Shown here: in pieces, positions 55,267-64,000 of the stretch
Layout: every line of letters starts with the position of its first letter
How positions within the stretch are numbered: position 1 is the first letter of the stretch
Assembly (NCBI GenBank): GCA_900073065.1
Contig: FJOG01000021.1
Span: 538,985 to 602,984 of the forward strand
Source of the DNA: Phialocephala subalpina
Taxonomy: Eukaryota > Ascomycota > Leotiomycetes > Helotiales > Mollisiaceae
Direction of reading: 5' to 3'
DNA: 64,000 bases
Translations under genes and position numbers: made by a program
Notes under the pieces: model-generated
Databases searched by the model: none
Told to the model about the DNA's origin: nothing
What the model saw: only the letters and a program-made list of their open reading frames with translations

Positions 55267-57513
55267 ATGGAGGCCGCCGGTCCTTCTGCAGGCATTGCCT
55301 CAGTGGCTTGCATGAGCTGCCGCCGGCTGAAGGCAATATACATTCTCACTTCAAACGTACAAGGCTGATCTTGGCAGATGAAATGCGTGGGCTCAGACAA
55401 CCCACCATGCGCCCGCTGCGCCAAAGCCGGACCGCATCCAAGCTTCTGAAGACTCAAGTGGTTTTCGATCAGACATCAATCGACAAAACCTTGGTCAACA
55501 GCAGAATGCCACGAATAGTAATCCTGCGTATGGTGGCTCAGCACCACTAAATGGACACGCAAATCAAGTCTGGCGTAAGGATGAGGGTTTGTTACTATCC
55601 TTCTTCACACTCTTTTCACATTACTCTTCTTCACTCGAACTGAAACTTTGCCATTCATGACTACTCAGTCTTTACTGATCATGCTGTTTACTCTAGCTAC
55701 ATCGTGGCTGACTCACTACCGCAGGCTATGGAGCTGCTGTCTCCCGAAACTTCTTTCCGGTCAACGGCCTATCAACACAAAACATAGCACAAAAAGACCA
55801 AACAGCTTTGCCCTCGATTTACACTACTACCCCTTACAATACCGTCTTCGACTCGGCACATCATATGCCGGAAGATTCAAGCGGACAACCCGCTCCGAAG
55901 CGAAGGAGAATCGAGCCTTCACACACCTCATCGCCGCAAAATAGTGTCCAAGATGGTCAAGCCTCAACAAGCGAGCCACTTCCACAGAGAGACATGATTC
56001 AGCTCATTGATATGTAAGACAGCCTTCTTCGATTCCCTTTCGCAAAGCTGATCTCGCAATCCAGCTTCCGGAGTCGAATGCTCCACTTCATTTCCGTCAT
56101 TGATCCACAGGACTTGGGCAATACATTGGAAGTCATCTCTCAAAAGAGGGCGCTGGCTCTTTGTATATGCTATGTTGCAGCAAGATATGTTCCCGGAGGC
56201 GATCGGACGAGAAGCAAGCTTCTTCCATCCATTTTCGCTATCTTGCAGGATCGCAATTTCCGTCCTCAATCGGATGACGAGAAGTGGACCATGCTGCAAG
56301 CACTATCGGTTCTCTACGCGTATCGGACTACCGTCACCAGCGAGCCATCGACACAAGGAACCGTCACGGATATCTCTCATCGAACCATCAAGGCCTTCGT
56401 GGAAAGTTACGCTCTGCATGTCAGCGTTCATCGGTCAATAGCTGGATTGAGATCCTCGATACGCACCAACAAACCCAACATTACCTCAACGTTGGACTTC
56501 AAGCTTTACATGTATTGGCTTTGGCTTTTCAACATGTCAAATCATTTTTCTGTTGTTGCCGGAACTCCTCCGAGCATCAGAATAGATGCAACAATACGCG
56601 CCGCTCCGACCCTTCTCGAGAACATAGATATCGGTTCCGGTCCACGTCAAATCTTGTCCGAAGTTGAGCTGTGTATACTATGGGATAAGGTAAACACAGC
56701 GGGCTAAGTTGAGCAGTATGTATGCTAATTCTCCTAGATCAGCAATGCACATTCGCCAGGCCTTGCCGAATGGTGGTGTCCTCCGGACCTCTCAGACAAT
56801 ACTGCAGGTCATCTGGATTCAGAAGCACTGAGAACTCTCGACGTCGCGATCGACAAAGCATTAAGCAGTTGGAGTCAGAAATGGGGAGTTGCCATACACA
56901 CTGGTAAGCGACCTTGATTTGTTCTGATCTAACCTAGTTCTGACAATATTCAGAGCCTCTTGGCATCGGGATGGATTTCCATTTTCGGTTCACACAGTTC
57001 TGTCTCAGCACCTACATGATCCGAAGTCTCAGTATCGGTCACAGTAACGTGGACAGTGACCAACAATTCAGACTCAACAACAGCGTTCAAGCAGCTCATC
57101 ATTTCTGTGAGCTTCTATTGAATGCAGGACCCGCGGAACGAGACGGTGCTCGATATACTGGAGACTTCGGCTTTGTCATGATATCATTTTCCTGTTTGTT
57201 CATTCTCGAAGCTTGCAAGCTGTATCCTACAGCCGTGCAAGATTCTGACCGAATCCTGGCCACTGTAGAAGAGGTCGCTCTGTTCCTTGAGGAACTCGCG
57301 GTCAACTCAAGTCATGGTCCGTATCTTCAGGGCAATATCATACAGAAAAAGCTGCACGAACTTGACAAGCACCGCCAAGTCGATTCTGGACACTCGGAGG
57401 CTCCAGTTGCACCTTTTTCGTTCGAGCCTGGCGACGTAGAAGGGTTTCAAGGTTTCATGATGGATCCGATATGGGATATATTGAACTTCTTTCCAGATGT
57501 CCAAGGGCCATGA
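55267..57513 (+). CDS. Zn2Cys6 transcription factor, zinc cluster frameshifted
   Basis: Exons: 55267-55332, 55378-55574, 55725-56013, 56065-56689, 56738-56903 and 56954-57513, about 630 residues if the shift is ignored. The first intron begins GC, not GT (GCAATA), and ends TTGGCAG; it falls between the second and third cysteines. The cluster reads C-x2-C-x6-C-x8-C-x2-C, but near 55430-55436 the frame changes before the sixth cysteine: the upstream frame runs to a stop at about 55447 while the downstream frame (RIQASEDSSGF onward) continues cleanly for the rest of the gene. Loss of two bases would explain both the missing cysteine and the shift. The remainder contains a KRRR basic block at about residue 165 and the helical regulatory region. 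Either a pseudogene or a base error. Confidence 0.72.
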
Positions 57514-58604
57514 TCATAAGAACCACCTGCTTCTCGACGCTTCTTTGATACCTTCACAATATGCTCCGAGTCCAGCCCCGCGTAACGACGTCGCAATCAC
57601 CGCAACCAAGATTCCTTCAGGTTTCAAGTACTGGCAAGCCGCCATATCTCTTCGATCTCCGACCTCTCAGCAGTGGTCGTCATTTTTTCAAGAGCTGGGG
57701 TCTAGTCGTGGATATATTCTGCCTTCGGGATGGCTGTACAGCCTTGGGCTTGGAACATCGACATCCCAAATCTATCATCTCCTTGCGCGTCCTCTCATTG
57801 GTGCCGCGTACGACAATTCTGGACCCCGCCATGGAGGCTCACAAATTTCCGCTCGAAAGCAAGATTTGTGAGACAGACACTTGAAGAAACCCAGAACGAA
57901 ATCAACGATTCGTCTAGCATCCGATCGCATAGATTCAACCAACGTAAGTAATGGGTTCTGGAGCTTCCCCGTGGAGACCCTGGCCTTTTGCTTTCGTATT
58001 CTCTATTCAGAGGTAAATTTAACCTTTCGCCCCAATTCCTGCCTGCACAGTTCCACGATCTCTCTTCAAGCGCTGGTTCAAAAGCACTGCAAGGCTGAGG
58101 CGCATGTTCTAAGCAGACGCTTGAGGCTTGAGGCTTGAACCGGTAAATGGTCGAACAAGGCCCAATGATTGGTGATGTGCCCTTAATCTGAGCCCCTGAA
58201 TAGCGCAAGGCAAGGCCTAGAAACCTGGACAATTTAAGGAGAGAGTTGTTTCTCCTAGTCGATCGTCTTCCGCCAGGCTACCAAATATATCCTAGATCAA
58301 GCGGGCGCAGTCCTAGAGTACAGTACTGGGCATTCTTGTCAACATCATCACCGATCTCTTTTCGTCGCTCGAGCCCAGAAGTCTCTGGGAGATCTTGGTA
58401 ACTTCTTGATTTCTTAACGAAAATTGACTCTCGTTCCTAAATTATTCAGTCTTCCACGTCCGATATTCGACCTATTTAATAAGCTCGTGCTTCCCAGTAA
58501 GATCATACGTGCCTTGAAAATCGCCTTTCGGAGTCGTGGGGACAAGGCTGTAACAAAAGAGGCCTTCAGTTGTCCTTAATTCTGCCTGTTTGTCTCTTCG
58601 TATC
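57514..58604. other. Intergenic, nothing recognised
   Basis: Downstream of the third regulator. Open frames here lack family features. No repeat or RNA gene is supported. Confidence 0.45.
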
Positions 58605-59446
58605 ATGTCACAACACATTAGCGCAGGTTCAGAAGGCCTACAAGCGATACCAAACCACAACACCCCCGGAGCACTTCATCAAAACGCGTTTCCATCATAC
58701 TGGGATCATCTTGTTCAATCTTCAGAATGGAATGGTAACAAAGAGCGTGCTGCGACAATATACCCATTTGCAGATGGAAACTCGAGTCCCGCAGCATCAA
58801 GAACAATATTTGGTGTATGAATAACGGCGTTAGTGTTAGCTCTGTTATTTCTAGCTGCAGCGGTAGCAGCAATGTTGTCGGAGCTGAACTTGGGACACGA
58901 AGCACTTCGAGGTAATTATCAATGTCCCAATCGCAACAGAATATCCCTGACTCCTCTCCTCAAGCTCGTGCCCAACAACAATTCCCACCCCAGCACCAAG
59001 CCAAACGTCCGCTCCCTCTTCCTCCTCCAGTTAAAGCACCACAATAGCAACCCCCTCAGTCGCCCCCACTGGCATAACAATAGCCCTCGACTGCCCCGCC
59101 ATCAACTCCACCCCCGACCAACAATTTCTTCAAATACCAAATAAACTGCGACCAAGACTGTCAAACCCACGACTTACTCGCAACTTGGGCTTACAGTTTC
59201 GATATGTGTGATGATGCTTGTGTTAGTTTTACGAGGAATAATTATACGGGTGTGAGCTGTGGTGCGGTGGCGTTTAGGGCCGATATGGGGAATGTGAGTG
59301 CGAATGGGGGGAATTTGTTTTTGAAGCAGGGGGGTGATCCGGTTGCTCAGACGGCGATAATTGCGCATGCCGTGTTGTTGAGTTTGCCGTTTAATGTGGA
59401 AGGGGAGGTAAGGTGGAATGTAATGGGATGGAGTGGAGATGGATGA
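58605..59446 (+). pseudogene. Decayed apple/PAN-like membrane-anchored protein
   Basis: The start at 58605 opens a cytosolic tail (SAGSEGLQAIPNHNT, then YWDHLVQSSEWNG) of the kind found in a fungal type II membrane family. At 58818-58820 a TGA interrupts the frame just before a clear transmembrane helix (ITALVLALLFLAAAVAAML). Further on, a Thr/Pro/Ser stalk (TTIPTPAPSQTS) contains a second in-frame stop (TAA) and the lumenal Cys-rich domain (CDQDCQTHDLLATWAYSFD, CDDACVSF, GVSCGAVAF) lies in yet another frame, ending near 59446. Similar fungal proteins have a tail, one helix, a Ser/Thr stalk and this YxxxxxxCxxxC domain. At least two stops and a shift mean it is not functional. The TGA could come from CGA by one C-to-T change. 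Confidence 0.62.
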
Positions 59447-60224
59447 TATGTTTCGCGAAGATACCATTTTTGTCACTTTTCATCTTTTGGGTGTGGCGAT
59501 TGGACGGGACGACATTGCTTTTTATCTGGTTTAGCGTTGCCGTTGCTTTCTTTGACCTTGGTTCTTTTTGTCCTTGCAATCATTTCTGCGCTTTGTCATG
59601 CACCCGTTCCTTACTTTACCTTCTGCCCTTAGGTCGTGCTTGGACACCAGTTCCGTCGAGAAGATGTGGTCTTCGAGATCGAGCGCTCCATCAACCGGAC
59701 ATTTGAGGTCGTCTCGAAGCGAATTGCTCGTGGGGTTAACATCGCCAGCAGTTCAACGATGTCATTTCCATCAAGTTCAATACCAGAACTCTTGATTGTC
59801 CGTCCTTTTGATTCCTCCCCTATTTGCGGTTGTCAGACTTGCGGCCCGAGAAAATTTTGCTGGGTGACGTGGGAGCGATGCATCTGGAATTTTCCTTCTG
59901 GTATACGACCAATTACTACGAGATAGCAAGTGATTCTCCCATTGGATCGCGAATCAAATTGAATGGTACCCAAGACTTGGTGCCTATATGGCGGCTAAAC
60001 ACGAGGCTACGGTTAAAGGCTGTTGATCGTAAGATAAAGTGAAACGCATTAACACCTCTTTGTTCGATCATGATAATTCCATTGAGCGACAAATTTCCCT
60101 CAAACAAGACACCACATTGTTTCGATGCCATTGCGATCGCTTTGAGCTGCCAAAGGGGAGATTAGAGCTTGGTGGAGGGCTGCGCGCTTGTTACACCTCG
60201 CGGCCTAGCTGTGGCCTGTCCAGA
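59447..60224. other. Intergenic, nothing recognised
   Basis: Between the decayed gene and the small Cys-rich gene. Frames of 70-97 codons exist without recognisable features. Confidence 0.4.
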
Positions 60225-60767
60225 ATGGCAATTCTAGCAACTCCTACAACCACACTCCCCACGTCAACTATCGTCACGGCACTCGACACAACCCCCACCG
60301 CGTGCAACAAATCTGATCTTGCCGATATCTCAACCTGGGTAAGCTGCTCCTTTCCGTACCACTCTGCCATCATCATCCATCCACTAAACTCTCCCCGCTG
60401 GTAACCCCACCAGATCCCACCAACAATCCTCCGCGAAGGCCCCGTCTGCGCCTTCCCCCTCGCTATCGAACTAAACTTCACCTCCTGTTGCGCACCAGAT
60501 CAATGGCTTCATTATATCGATGTTTGTACACAGTATTGTGTTGTTAGTAACTCTACTACTGTTGGGGATTTTGGGAAATGTGTGGGGGCGTTGGCGAAGG
60601 AGAGTGGGGTTGAGATGGGGGCTGTGAGTTGTGCGAAGAAGTTGGTGAGTAGGAAGGTGGATAGGAGGGATATTGAGAGGGGGAGAGGATGGAAGAGGAG
60701 GGAGGGATGGTGGTGGAAGAGGGGGCTATTGGGATGGATTGTGGGGGGTTTGGTGTTCAGGGGATGA
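60225..60767 (+). CDS. Small Cys-rich protein, possibly secreted family member lacking its leader
   Basis: Two exons, 60225-60338 and 60414-60767, give 155 residues with a phase-0 intron. The body has a Thr-rich start (TPTTTLPTSTIVTALDTTP), then PVCAFPLAIELNFTSCC, HYIDVCTQYCVV and VGDFGKC, a Cys pattern I associate with small secreted fungal proteins that often end in a C-terminal hydrophobic tail. The last 40 residues are Arg-rich and end in a short hydrophobic stretch (LLGWIVGGLVF). No signal peptide follows the ATG at 60225; the frame stays open upstream to 60039, but that part is not leader-like. A missed 5' exon or partial decay is possible, especially given the broken neighbour upstream. 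Confidence 0.5.
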
Positions 60768-61696
60768 TAAAGTTCTGGAGCGAGGAGTGGAAAATTGAGT
60801 CCAGGTGGAGCATTAGGAGCATTCAAAGTGACTCTATATACTGAACTGGATGGTCACATTGTTTGATCCCCAGAAGCTTTATTTATCACTCTTTCTACCA
60901 TATTCATCCAGGCTGCCTCTGCTAGTGCCGCATCGCCCTCGAGTTCTGTTAACGTTGCATTTCTTCAAAGTTTAGTTGAGCGTACTGCAGAGCAACTCAA
61001 TTGAGCGCTCCCCATCTTATGCTTTTCGTTCGAATCGTTCCTGTAGTCCAGGAAGTAATCAAGTCCAAAGAGACCCTCTTGGATGTCTGGCATGGGGGTT
61101 TCGGACTCTTTTGATTCCACCATCTGCCTTGACTTGTATACAGAACTTGTTGAGGGATGAGCTCACTGCTCGCTTGTGAAGCGACCCCCTTTTCGGGACC
61201 CACTCCGCATTGACATTAGCATCGCCACCCGACTTCAGCGACGGCATTGCATGGGAGTGGGAATGAAGGTAACCCATCTGTCCGAGGACCGGTTCATGTC
61301 AGACGTTTCATTAGTGGCGCCAATCCATCAAATCGTTAGCCTGGGGTTTCTCTCTGGGAATAACTAAGAGTTTGGCTTTCCGTCATCAGTAGGGGTTCTA
61401 TAAACCTTGATTGGCTAGATGAGCCCCATCTTATTTGGGTAAGAATGGGCATACATTTTGATTGGATTCAACAATTTCTTTGCGTTGATATCCAGTGATT
61501 CGCGTCTTAGTGTAATGCGGGGAAAGCTCTAGATATGCGGGGTGAGATCAAGCGGGGTACTCCTATTCCCGAGACATCCCCACCACGAGAGGGGCATATC
61601 CTCCACCGTTTATTATAACATTCACTCTACTGTATTTCAATCGTTTCAACTTACAAGATACCATTGATATACCTTTTTTACTAGAAAAAAATCAAA
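60768..61696. other. Intergenic, nothing recognised
   Basis: Upstream of the last hydrolase gene. The right end has a TTATTATAACATTC stretch about 80 bp before the ATG that may serve as a TATA-like element. No gene is supported. Confidence 0.4.
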
Positions 61697-63113
61697 ATGG
61701 GTTCATTACACGCCTGGGCCGACCTCCCAAGTCAGCTGCAAACCGCAGTCCCGAAACTCAATATCCTTCTCCAAAAGGATGCCCAATTCCAAGCCTTTGC
61801 CAACACACCCGAGATCACCTCGCCCATCACCTTTGGCATCAAAGCAGCCGGATCAGACAGCAGCGTCCTCTTCACAGTCAACCCGAAAGAAGGTGTAGCA
61901 ACGACCGGAAGCTACCAGAAAGCCATCTTCACCCTCTCCGCCTTGCCAGAACAATGGGAGGAGTTCTTCAAACCTGTTCCAGCCATGCCGTATCAGTCAT
62001 ATTGGGGTATGTTTGGAATGAACATAAAGCAGAAAGGCATCGAGATTCTCGGCGACCAATTGGCGTTCAACAAATACTCGCATTTCTGGCGACGAGCACT
62101 CGAGATTCTACATGATGCCCATTGTGGACCTATGCCAGAGGACAAGCAACCAGAGGTCGATGAAGACCATATAGTCGGACGATACGTGCGCATCACTGCT
62201 CCAATCTGGGGAACATGCAAGGTGTTCTATGAGCAGAGCGGTGAGGGCAAGCAGGATATTGTGTTCTGCCATACCGCTGGTTCAGATAGTCGTCAGTATC
62301 ACGGGGTGATGAATCATCCTGAGATGAGGAAGAGATGCAATATGGTTGCTTTCGATCTGCCGGGACATGGTCGAAGCTTTCCTTCGACTGCATACTTCCC
62401 TGGTGCGCATACCAATACTGAGGATGCGTATGTTGGTACTATTACTGCGGTGGTCAAGGCGTTGAAGTTGAACAAGCCTATCGTCTGCGGTGCGTCGATG
62501 GCGGGGCAAGTTTGTTTGGCTGTTGCTATCAGAGCAGATGAGGTTGGTGCTGGTGGAACGATTCCTCTTCAGGGGTAAGTCAATGCTTGATCAAGACATA
62601 GAGAGCCGCAACTGACCTTAAACCTTAGATCTGATCATCTTGATATGGAAAGGCAGTTCCACGATCGCTCGCCAAACGTCAACCAGTCCTTGTACAATCC
62701 CGAGTGGATCTACGGAGTGAGTTTTCCCCTGTCCAAACCCTCAGTCAAGAGCTAATATCGCGCAGATGATGTGTCCCACAGCCCCTCTCGTCAATCGCCA
62801 ACTCATCTGGCATCTCTACTCCGCCCAAGCTTATGGAATCTTCCATGGTGATCTCGACTTCTACTTCGGTGGCTGGGATGGACGCTCTCGTGTCGGAAAA
62901 ATCGACACCAAGAAGTGTCCCGTCTTCATGTTGACAGGAGAGTATGATTGGAGCAATACACCTGAGATGGCTCAGAAGACTTGTGATAAGATTCCAGGGG
63001 CGAAGCATAAAGCTATGCCTGAGCTTGGTCACTTCCCCGCGACGGAGAATCCGGCGAAGTTTGTGCCGCATTTGTTGGAAGCTATTGGGCATATCCAGAG
63101 GACACGGGAGTAG
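61697..63113 (+). CDS. Alpha/beta hydrolase with N-terminal extension
   Basis: Three exons, 61697-62574, 62629-62716 and 62766-63113, give 437 residues in phase. Residues 1-150 form an extra N-terminal domain (NILLQKDAQFQAFANTPE, then ITFGIKAAGSD and VLFTVNPKEG) that looks like the SCP2 sterol-carrier type fold often fused to oxidoreductases and hydrolases, though I cannot confirm this. The hydrolase domain follows: VFCHTAGSDSRQYHG (oxyanion loop), VAFDLPGHGRSF, the nucleophile elbow GASMAG with Ser267, a likely acid Asp383 in TGEYDWSN, and His411 in ELGHFPATENP. The triad is complete. The substrate is unknown; relatives act on C-C bonded ring-cleavage products or esters. No signal peptide is seen, so it is probably cytosolic. 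Confidence 0.85.
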
Positions 63114-63196
63114 ACTGTATCGTTCGTCACTCGGAGCAATACATCAATGTTCTCGTCCATTGAACTGAGACATCTCCATTTCGAACTCGTGATCTG

Positions 63197-64000
63197 CTAG
63201 AAAGCTCCGGGCAAGCTTGTTGCTGCTGATGTGTGTGTTTTTAAACCTTTATTGAAATTTGTTATGCATGTAATTGCAACGCCGATAGTAATAACGCTCA
63301 GAAGGATAAGAATGATTCCGAAAAAAGTTAAGCTCTTTCGGGCCGGAAAATAGTTATACTCATGATTAGGCTGGTACATCCGAACCATCTTGAAGATGAA
63401 GAACGAAAGGCCAGCGATGTGGAAGAACTGAAAATCCTTGCTAGTGTATTAAACGATAGTGGGAGATGCAACGAACAAGAACGATGATCATACCCACCGT
63501 ATTCTCTCGTCTCACAAACCAAGTGGATACAGCCAGCGTGAGTACTATGAGCGGAATGGGTGTAATTGTGAGAGCCATTTCTACGTCGGCAAGTCCAGTA
63601 ACGATGGTGAGGAATTGAATCACGAAGCCAAGGAAGAAGAAATCAAACTTCAGAAGAGTTGCGTAGATCTAGGTTTATAATCAATAAATTGCATATTTCA
63701 AGAGTGCAGACATTCATGCTCGTACCCGAAATGTAAAGTATCTTCTTTGCATCTTCAAGTCAGCGTTCAACAGAGGGTAAATGCTCCACTGGAATTCTGC
63801 GTAGGGCTTAAAGCCGACGGAAGCTACAAGTCCCGTATATAGACCCGTCAGAACAGCGTTAGTAGTAGCCAGTGGCTGGAGTATGGGCCATGTATCCGGT
63901 CTCATTAACACAGCCCCCCTCCCCCAATTAACTGGACTTTGAAGCTCTGCCATTAAGCGCTGAACTTGCTCGATTTGCAGGATAGCGTAAATAAACAGGC
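63197..64000 (-). CDS. UPF0658-type Golgi membrane protein (partial, 3' part)
   Basis: The gene enters from the right edge on the minus strand. Visible exons are 63726 to beyond 64000, 63498-63668 and 63197-63427, all in phase 0; the second intron (63428-63497) uses a GTGGGT donor and a TTTCAG acceptor. Membrane segments are evident: PLATTNAVLTGLYTGL in the first exon, FFFLGFVIQFLTIV and IVLTLAVSTWFV in the second, FFHIAGLSFFIF and FFGIILILLSVITIGVAI in the third. RIYATLLKFDFFFLGF and KMVRMYQPNHEYNYFPARKSLT are the marks of the fungal UPF0658 family, whose fission yeast member is placed in the Golgi. Function is unknown. The N-terminal part is outside the window. Confidence 0.78.

Noticed and set aside
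57099..57305. Minus-strand frame inside the third regulator
   Set aside because: It is a shadow of a well-supported exon of the Zn2Cys6 gene.

Overview
The window is nuclear DNA of a filamentous ascomycete. Genes carry short introns (about 48-150 nt) with GTRNGY donors, CTRAY-type branch sites and YAG acceptors. The families are typical of Pezizomycotina: Zn2Cys6 regulators, a HET-domain protein, an RTA1-like protein, a Dal5-type MFS permease and fungal FAS1 and secreted dioxygenase genes. The mix of an NLP-type necrosis-inducing protein, a secreted intradiol dioxygenase and a GH3 beta-glucosidase suggests a plant-associated fungus. A leotiomycete (Helotiales-like) is my guess from general similarity; no search was run. 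I see no tRNA, rRNA, CRISPR or intact transposon. A run of N at 33799-34253 is an assembly gap.

Layout. 0-9 kb: HET-domain relic, secreted intradiol dioxygenase (+), NLP gene (-), an uncertain small ORF (-), a stretch of diverged tandem repeats, and a membrane-anchored DUF5672-type glycosyltransferase (-). 10-15 kb: six-exon GH3 beta-glucosidase (+) facing a Zn2Cys6 regulator (-). 16-25 kb: a fungal GGPP-synthetase-named hypothetical gene with an unresolved 5' end (+), an eight-exon LtrA-family membrane protein (+) and an MFS anion:cation symporter (-). 25-33 kb: GINS subunit Psf2 (+), a two-domain FAS1 protein with a frameshift (-), a small P-loop kinase (-), and small hypothetical genes. 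33-40 kb: repeats around the gap, RTA1-like membrane protein (+) facing a second Zn2Cys6 regulator (-), and an anchored alpha/beta hydrolase (+). 40-51 kb: lysine-rich small protein (+), a J-domain gene broken by an exact 250-bp tandem duplication (+), a single-exon HET protein (-), an MFS transporter (-) and an SDR oxidoreductase (-). 52-64 kb: CorA-like channel gene (+) overlapping tail-to-tail with a frameshifted hypothetical gene (-), a third Zn2Cys6 regulator with a frameshift in its zinc cluster (+), a decayed apple/PAN-like membrane protein, a small Cys-rich protein (+), an alpha/beta hydrolase (+), and the 3' part of a UPF0658 Golgi membrane protein gene running off the right edge (-).

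How the genes fit together. The window is not one biosynthetic cluster. It is a mosaic of housekeeping genes (PSF2, J-domain protein, UPF0658), plant-interaction genes on the left, and locally paired regulators with possible targets (GH3 with a regulator; RTA1-like with a regulator). Several genes are broken by one small lesion each (FAS1, J-domain, third regulator, the hypothetical gene at 54 kb, the gene at 17 kb). This points either to base-level assembly errors or to recent gene loss, and it is the pattern most worth checking. I found no convincing undescribed multi-gene system. The strongest unexplained structure is a set of about 680-730-bp diverged tandem units at 5.5-7.7 kb, each with a TATA-like box and a palindromic motif.
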